From assembly GCA_026874595.1 (NCBI GenBank), contig CM049311.1:39266676-39330675 (forward strand): DNA of 64,000 nt, in the 5' to 3' direction. This DNA is from Sipunculus nudus (taxonomy: Eukaryota > Annelida > Sipuncula > Golfingiida > Sipunculidae). Every line of letters begins with the position of its first letter. The stretch's first letter is position 1. The notes under the pieces are model-generated. The model was not told the origin of the DNA, ran no database searches, and saw nothing but the letters and a program-made list of their open reading frames with translations. Below, piece after piece: positions 56,902 through 64,000 of the stretch. The translations under genes were made by a program, and so were the position numbers.

Positions 56902-59167
56902 GTTGGTATACACTCTACTGTGAATCATAATGTGCTTGAAGCATATATATGTAGTTACTTGTATACAGTTATACTGTATGTCCTTATATCAGTATGGTAG
57001 CTTATTTAATGCTGTCCATAGATTATAAAATTGTTTTCTTTAGCTCAGCTGACTATAAGTCATTTAAGCTATAGCAATGATCCTTTGTGCGTCATCTGTC
57101 CATTACACTTGGACATTTTAGACCTACAAATCCAAAATTTGACATAGTCAAATGGCCCTAAATTCTCCAACCAAACCTGAAACTGTGACTTATTTTTTCG
57201 ATGAATTATGAGAAAACCTAATTAGTGCCTGAAATTTTGCCTAACTTTGACCATGGCACATTTCTTCTTGTAAGCACTTTTGATTTAGTTTTCACAACAG
57301 GATTCAATCTTTTATAATCTTAAATTTGAAAGCAGTTAAAAAAAATACTGAGCTTTAATTCAAGATTTAGTAAACCTTGTCAAACAAAATGGATTCTTTA
57401 CATCAGTTGCAGTCACTGGTGTAGGCCCACCTGGCTTATTATTGTAGCACTCTCGCGGGATCTTGTGTGTGGGGAAATTAGCAAATTACAAACAACAATA
57501 ATAAGTCCTCAAGTGGTAGAGACGGTGTATTCAGTGAACACATGTATACAGTATGCTGGTCAGTTCATGTCTGTCCAGCTTGGTGGTCAATTCAAATCTG
57601 CTGCTGTCCAGACATCTGGCAGCATCATTATACTTTGACCCTGATGCTACCAGGGTGACATGACACTGATGGGCTGCTCATTAACACTGATAGGATCATG
57701 CCAAGATACATAAATTTACATTCTGTTACAGCAATTAATTAAATCTGTGTTTCCTCATGTTACTGACACATTATACAAAAACTACCTTATCAGATTAACT
57801 GAAACTTTACATCCACATGAAATGTAACCCAAAGATTATACATGTAGAAAATGGTATCAAACTAACATATAGCTATTACTTACTGTATAGGATATCACAA
57901 AGTTTAGAACTTCAACAGACACAGAAAATCCATTTAAATCATAACTGCAGTACCACTAAATAAGACACAAGGATGAAAACAGAGTTAATTAAAGTTATAG
58001 GAATCTAGCAGTGTTCTAAATATGAAGCTAATATGTATAATACTGAGTGATTTATAGAAGAATTATTATGGTCCAACAAACACCTGTACTGCTGGTGACT
58101 GTCCAGTGGGCTGACCACATGGTGTGACACACTAGGGAACAAACAGGCCCACAGCATGGTTCTTCACATGTATAAAGTTAATAGTACAACTTGCAGAACA
58201 TACACAATAAATTAGCATCACTTAATTGATCTCTACCACATTATTAAGTTCACTTCACTAAGGGCAGCTCCCTTGTTCAGCTTAGCTAGGCTTCTCCTTT
58301 GCCCCTTTGAAAAATAGGGTTTAATATAAACTTGAAATCATCAATCCCATGCCTCAGCAGAAGATGAAATAAAGTGATCAGTTTGTCTGTCCATCTGTAA
58401 ATATTTCACGTGTAACACAGTATCTCAAACACTTTTTCTAGTATCCACTGTTGATAAAATGGCAGAATAAGATATGGTATGATAAACCACCTTTCTGCAA
58501 ATGTGTGCTTTTATCAAATTTGGTAGTGGAAATCTCTTGACTGCTACATTAAACTCCTTAAGTAACTTTTGAAAGGAGAACTGCCAAATTTGTGAATACT
58601 TGCAGCACCATGCTTTTCTCTGCTTAAAAGCAGACAGACCTTTGTTATTAGGTTAAAGCTTGGTGCACTAAGACCATATCTTATATTTACTTGCTGCCTA
58701 TAAGTACCTGCGTTGTTAATAAGGATCTTACTTCTCATTCCAGTGTCAGTCATGCACTCTTTGTGACCATAGATCCCTTAAATGTTTAAGTGCATATATA
58801 AGTATTTTGAATTTATAATAAGACCTTGTTGAGCTTCAGGACTTCAGAGTCAGTAAATTTATGTATTATGTAAATACTTTGACCATGTCATATTAGGCAG
58901 AATAAACAGTATTTTTAACAGGCTTTAGAGCCGTTTCTATGTCTATATGTATTATAATGTCACATGTATTTGGAACTTAAATAAGGAAACTAAACATGCA
59001 AGACAGACTTATTAATAACATTTTTAAATGGCTGTAGCATTAGGATTTTCACTTTCAGCGATATAACAAAAACTGTCACATCTTTTCTGTCTGCCAGGTT
59101 TTGATATTTTTCTGTCATAGGCAAATTCAGCTGAGCGCCATGACCCATGGGTCCCTTGATCTTTTTT

Positions 59168-61228
59168 AGCTCAGCTGACTGAAAGTCATATGAGCTATAG
59201 CGATCACTCTTTGTCCGTCGTCCGTCTGTCCGTCTGTCCGTCTGTCCGTCCGTTAACCAGGCACAAATCGTAACCGCTGGACCTAGAACCTTGTAACTTG
59301 GGATTCTGAGAGGTCCATAAAAAATCTCCTTGGAAACCAGAAATTAGGTCTCTGTTACTCATATCCTTCGAGCTATGTGGCCCCAAAGTACCCCCCAGAA
59401 AAGTCAAAAATTTCATACAAAAACTTCAATATCTCATTAACTACTTGACTGATGGTCATGATTTTTGGCATACATATTGATCATGAGATGTTACATCACT
59501 TCCTGCAGACTGGTGGCGCCACCTGTATTTTTCCATTTTTTACGAATTTTTTTCTCTTTTTTTGAGACCTTTAAAAATGTGAACATCTGTTAACAAGGCA
59601 CAAATCATAAAGACTGGACTTAGAATCTTAATTCTTGACACACTGAGAGGTCCATGAAAAATCTCCTTGGAAACCAGAAATTAGGTCTCTGTTACCCATA
59701 TCCTTTGAGCTATGGGGCCCCAAAGTACCCCCCAGAATAGTAAAAAATTTCATACAAAAACTTCAATATCTCAATAACTACATCACTGATGGTCTTCATT
59801 TTTGGCATACATATTGATCATGAGATGTTCGATCAGTTCCTGCAGACTGGTGGCGCCACCTGTACTGTTTGATTTTTTACGATTTTTTCCTCTATTTTTG
59901 AGACCTTTGAGGATGCTGTCATCTGTTAGTGTGGCACAAATCATAACGACTGGACCTAGAATCTTCATTTTCGACACACTGAGAGACCTATGAAAAGTCT
60001 CCATGGAAACCAGAAATTAGGTCTCTGTTACCCATATCCTTCGAGCTATGGGGCCAAAAATTACCCCCCAGAATAGTCAAAAATTTCATACAAAAACTTC
60101 AATATCTCATTAACTACATCACTGATGGTCATGATTTTCGACATACATATTGATCATGAGATGTTTCATCAGTTTGTGCAGACTGGTGGCGCCACCTGTA
60201 TTTTTCAATGTTAACGAATTGTTTTCTCCATTTTTGAGACCTTTAAGGATGTAGTTATCTGTCAACAGGGTACAAATCGTAACGACTGGACCTAGAATCT
60301 TCGTTCTTGACACACAGGGAGACCCATGATAAGTCTCCATGGAAACCTGAAATTTGGTCTCTGTTACCCATATCCTTTGAGCTATGGCACTCCAAAGTAC
60401 AGCTCAGAATAATGGAAAATTTGATACAAAAGCTAAAGTATCTGAACAACTAATGCAGAGATAACCATAATTGTTTGCATGGATATTGATCATGGAGTGT
60501 TTCATAAGTTTCTGCAGACTGGTGGCACCACCTGTATTTGTTCGTTTTTTTTTACGAAATTTTTCTGTATTTTTGAGACCTTTAAAGATATGAACATCTG
60601 TTAACAGGGCACAAATCATAAAAACTGGACCAAGAATCTTCATTCTTGACACACAGGGAGACCCATGTAAAGTCTCCATGGAAACTTGAAATTAGGTCTC
60701 TGTTACCCATATTCTTTAAGTTGTATGGGTCCAAAATACCCCCCCCCCCCAGAATATTGGAAAATTTGATACAAAAACTGCAGTATTTCAATAACTACAA
60801 CACTGATGGTCATGATTTTCGGCATACATATTGATCATGAGCTGTTCATCAGTTTCTGCAGACTGGGTGTGCCACCTCTATTTTTTTTTTCAAATTTTTA
60901 CGAATTTTTTTCTTTTTTTTGAGACCTTTAAAGATGTGGTTATCTGTCAACAGGGTACAAATTGCAACAACTGGACCTAGAATCTTCATTCTTGTCATGC
61001 AAGGAGGCCCATGAAAGGTGCCTGTGGAAACTTGAAATTAGGTCTCTGTTACCCATATCCTTCAAGCTATAGGACTCCAAAGTATCCCTCAGAATAATGG
61101 ACAATTTGATACAAAAACTGAAGTATCTGAACAACTAATGCAGAGATCACCATGATTTTTTGCATGGATATTGACCATTAAGTGTTTTTATTAGTTTCTG
61201 CAGACTGGTGGAGCCACCTGTATTTTTG
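59168..61228 (+). repeat. Tandem array of about 336-344-bp units, six copies
   Basis: It opens with AGCTCAGCTGACTGAAAGTC and a (TCTGTCCG)n run. GACTGGTGGCGCCACCTGTA-type text recurs at about 59508, 59845, 60181, 60517, 60861 and 61203. Each unit also has 'ACTGGACCTAGAATCTT', 'GAAACCAGAAATTAGGTCTC' and 'TTGATCATGAGATGTT'. This is the internal satellite of the dispersed family also seen at 17820, 22050 and 57042. All open frames here are repeat by-products. Confidence 0.92.
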
Positions 61229-61256
61229 TATCCGCCAAAACGAAGTTTTGCGGATA
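61229..61256 (+). repeat. Near-perfect hairpin joining two repeat modules
   Basis: TATCCGCCAAAAC and GTTTTGCGGATA pair around a GAA loop with a single bulged C. It marks the junction between the 340-bp array and the 280-bp array. Confidence 0.85.
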
Positions 61257-62580
61257 CTATGTTTTTGACCGAGTTCCTCCGCCGCCGCCGCGTTCGTTTC
61301 CAGAGAGCTCCTCGGAGACTAATGGACCGATTTTTCCCAAACTTACACCTATTATCGGGTCACATGTGAACTGGTGCCTAACCAATTTGCATTGACCTCT
61401 GACCTTTCCTCTCTATCCAGTGTCCATTTGTGGGTCTGTTTCCACTCATAAACCCTCATATCTAGGGAACCGTTTGACCGATCAGGAAATAAAATTGATA
61501 CAAATGTAGCCCTTGGATTGCTTTATAACATACACAAAAAATGGTGGCGCCACCTGTAACCATGTTTGCACAGTGTCCATCTGTTCATCTGCCTTGGGTT
61601 AAAATCACTCATATCTCTGCAGTGAATTGACTAATTCACCTGAAATTCGTCATGTGTATACATCCAGGATAGCTTTCTTGATTTTATGACAGGTGGCGCC
61701 ACCTACGTTTACGCTCACACTGATGACATCCAAGCTTATATCTCGGGAACCGTTTGACCGATCAGGAAATAAAATTTATACAAATGTAGCCCTTTGATAG
61801 CTCTGTAACATACACAAAAAATGGTGGCGCCACCTGTAACAATGTTTGCACAGCGTCTGTCTGTTAGTCTGCCGTGGCCTAAAATTACTCATTTCTCTGT
61901 AGTGGATCGACATAACTGCCTAAAATTTTGCAGGTTTATACATCGTGGACAGCTTTCTTGATTTTATGACAGGTGGCGCCACCTACATTCTAGTTAATGC
62001 TGGACACATCCAAGCTCATATCTCAGGAACCATTTGACCGATTGGGCCAAAATTGTGCATGTGTTTAGATCTCACATAGGTCTTTATCATGCACAAAACT
62101 GGAGGGGTTACCTGGAAAGATTTTTGCACAGTGTTTGTCTGTTTGTCTGCCATGGGCAAAAATCGCTCATATACATGTAGTGGTTTGACTTTTCTGCCTA
62201 AAATTTTGCAGGTGTATACAACTTGGACAGCTTTCTGGATTTGTGGTAGGTGGCACAACCTACATACACATTTAGGCTGCAGACATCCATGCTAATATGC
62301 AACATACCTCACTCTATTTCCCCTTGCCACTCAATCCATGCCTCACTATCTGATTTTGGCAGATACATGTAGTCACTTGTCGGTTACCCGTATTCTAGTT
62401 TTAAAAGTTTACACATTTTTCTCTATTTTTGAGATATATAAATACAGACTAAATCTTGGCCTGTTGGTTAATCTGTTTGATGCTTCAGTTGAATGGGTAT
62501 ATACTACCATTCTGATGATAAAATTTCCTTTTGCGAATCTCTTCCCAGTCAGCTGAGCGTCATGACCCATGGGTCACTTG
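61257..62580 (+). repeat. Second repeat module, about 280-bp units, three copies
   Basis: ACACAAAAAATGGTGGCGCC recurs at about 61533 and 61813 with a diverged third near 62094. 'TTTATGACAGGTGGCGCCAC' lies at about 61684 and 61964. 'ATCTCGGGAACCGTTTGACC' and 'GATCAGGAAATAAAA' blocks recur. The module ends with the family terminus CAGCTGAGCGTCATGACCCA near 62552, which contains the palindrome GACCCATGGGTC. Confidence 0.85.
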
Positions 62581-63644
62581 TTGTTAAATGGGATAGCTTA
62601 CAATAGACTATAAAATAGACCAGAATATAGATAATATACTTAGTATAAAGATAGCTGTAATCATATCCTTTACAGTAGTACTTGTCATGTCTTGTGAAGT
62701 ATAAGTATAATGTTGTGTCTGTATTAAAATTTTTCATTACTTTGAATTTAAACTCAAGTTATGAGATCAGTTGTCTGATGTTCCGTCATACACTAGAAAA
62801 TTAGCAAGCGATAAAACTAGTATTCTTCTTTATGAGTTTTCATGAATGTTTAAAGAAACATTTGTTTAAATATGTCAGGGTTACCAAGTTTTTGGTTTCT
62901 GAGATGGCCCTCTTGTTTGTTTTTTCATGAAGTAACTTTGTGTTGGAGAAAAAGCATTCATTTTGAAAGATTGTTATTGATAAACACTAATGTTCAGTTG
63001 TACATCCATGGAATGAAAAATTAATTTTAGGGATGTCAAAAGTGTAATTGTTTTAAATACAGCAGGGTTCCCACAGGCTCCTATATTTCCTATTATATAC
63101 TGTATTTACCTATGAAAAGTCTCCCATAATGTCCTTTATTTCCCAGCATTTACATTGTTATCTCTTATACTTTTCTATATTTTTCTACATTTTTAATTGT
63201 GTTTCTGTTATGTAATTGTTACTACTGAATATTCATCATTATATAAACCTGTCATCTTTGAAAACACACAGCTCTTTTGTAGCACTGTCAATGTAAATGA
63301 TGTAGCATACAAGTACAGCCATCTAAACCAATTATACAGACTGTTAAACGCTGTGGGATGAAAGATGTTTATGTTACTTTACCGTGGAAACCAGAGTTGT
63401 ACGTTGAAAACTCCTATATCTTTCTTGCATTTATGGCTGAAATTCCCTGCAAACTCCTTTATTTTCCTACATTTATGGCTGAAATTTTCTGTAAACCTCT
63501 ATATTTTTGTCTCAGGTCTTCCTATAAAATTCCTTGTTTATTCGGGAGCCTGGTTGGGGCCCTGACACAACTGAATAACCATATACACCAATACATCATC
63601 AAAGTTCTCGTGTGTGTAATTTGATAGATCTGCAGTTTATATCC

Positions 63645-64000
63645 TCTAATATCCACAGAGCCCTAGAGATGTTCTTATATCCACAGAGCCTTAGAGATGC
63701 TCTGATATCCACCGAGCCTTAGAGATGCTCTTATACCCACAGAGCCTTAGAGATGCTCTTATACCCACAGAGCCTTAGAGATGCTCTTATACCCACAGAG
63801 CCTTAGAGATGCTCTTATATCCACAGAGCCTTAGAGATGCTCTTATATCCACAGAGCCTTAGAGATGCTTTTATATCCACAGAGCCTTAAAGATGTTCTT
63901 TTATCCACAGAGCCCCACTGATGTCCTTATATCCACAGAGCCTCAGAGTTGCTCTTATATCCACAGAGCTTCAATGATGCTCTTATATCCACAGAGCCTC
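63645..64000 (+). repeat. 28-bp tandem array running off the window end
   Basis: The unit is ATATCCACAGAGCCTTAGAG plus ATGCTCTT, 28 bases, repeated about twelve times with few changes (for example CCACAG at 63681 and CCACCG at 63709). Each unit holds a CCACAG acceptor-like site. The array continues beyond 64000. Confidence 0.95.

Larger units (their letters stand above)
56902..64000 (+). other. Intron 35, at least 7.1 kb, repeat-rich
   Basis: No dynein exon was found. Holds an AGCTCAGCTGACT-family start at 57042 and its terminal motif near 59129-59158, the composite array 59168-62580, and a 28-bp array from about 63645 to the window end. The stretches 57300-59100 and 62600-63640 show no recognisable gene or RNA; 63060-63540 has repeated 'CCTATATTTCC/ TTTATGGCTGAAAT' words of a dispersed repeat. 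Confidence 0.65.

Noticed and set aside
59204-61134. Several minus-strand open frames of 60-90 codons
   Set aside because: They recur at the period of the 340-bp array and encode no recognisable motif.
63358-63624. An 88-codon plus-strand open frame
   Set aside because: It is built from repeated 'TTTATGGCTGAAAT' words of a dispersed repeat and has no family resemblance.
56902-64000. Further DNAH1 exons (AAA2 end / AAA3) in the last 7 kb
   Set aside because: I looked for the expected continuation and for EPWFIFSLIWS-like text in the plus frames and found none; the region is repeat-dominated intron.

Overview
The window is nuclear DNA from an animal, most likely a marine bivalve mollusc. The case for an animal is direct: a single intron-rich gene encodes an axonemal dynein heavy chain, with GC-richer exons scattered in AT-rich introns. 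The case for a bivalve is softer. It rests on the dispersed repeat families (copies opening AGCTCAGCTGACT, TGACCTTGACCT-rich units, GGTGGCGCCACC-bearing arrays), which I associate with bivalve genomes from general knowledge and did not search.

Bases 1-2387 are a decayed LINE (L1/Tx1-like reverse transcriptase, plus strand, A-rich tail). From 2591 to 56901 the plus strand carries 35 consecutive exon positions of one gene, recognised as DNAH1 (axonemal inner-arm dynein heavy chain 1). The coding sequence is open at both ends. Choosing one member of the alternative exon set, the exons join in one frame for 1,894 codons: the N-terminal tail, the linker, all of AAA1 and most of AAA2. The missing start and the AAA3-to-C-terminus half lie outside the window. 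From 56902 to 64000 is repeat-rich intron.

The main discovery is at 41832-49689. The exon encoding the AAA1 Walker B / catalytic glutamate segment (CFDEFNRID) is present in four tandem versions, at 41832, 43688, 45516 and 49584. Each is exactly 106 nt, each starts and ends in the same codon phase, all are open and all keep DEFNRID. They differ at many silent sites and in the C-terminal helix. Because 106 is not a multiple of three, including none, two or three of them breaks the downstream frame. They therefore look like mutually exclusive exons that would give one motor gene four versions of its main ATPase site. The intron between the third and fourth copies holds a 46-bp tandem array with hairpin potential, into which a long-TIR transposon has inserted with a 9-bp target duplication.

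A second theme is tandem duplication anchored on 3' splice sites. Before exon 30 (54-bp units), exon 9 (22-bp units) and exon 13 (one 101-102-bp unit), repeat units copy the acceptor AG plus the first exon bases, giving runs of decoy acceptors. Reading from the nearest decoys before exons 13 and 30, or in the exon frame just before exon 9, meets a stop. An 84-nt phase-compatible open segment at 13831-13914 could be an optional exon. The remaining intron DNA holds MITE-like elements, a SINE-like fragment and short tandem duplications.
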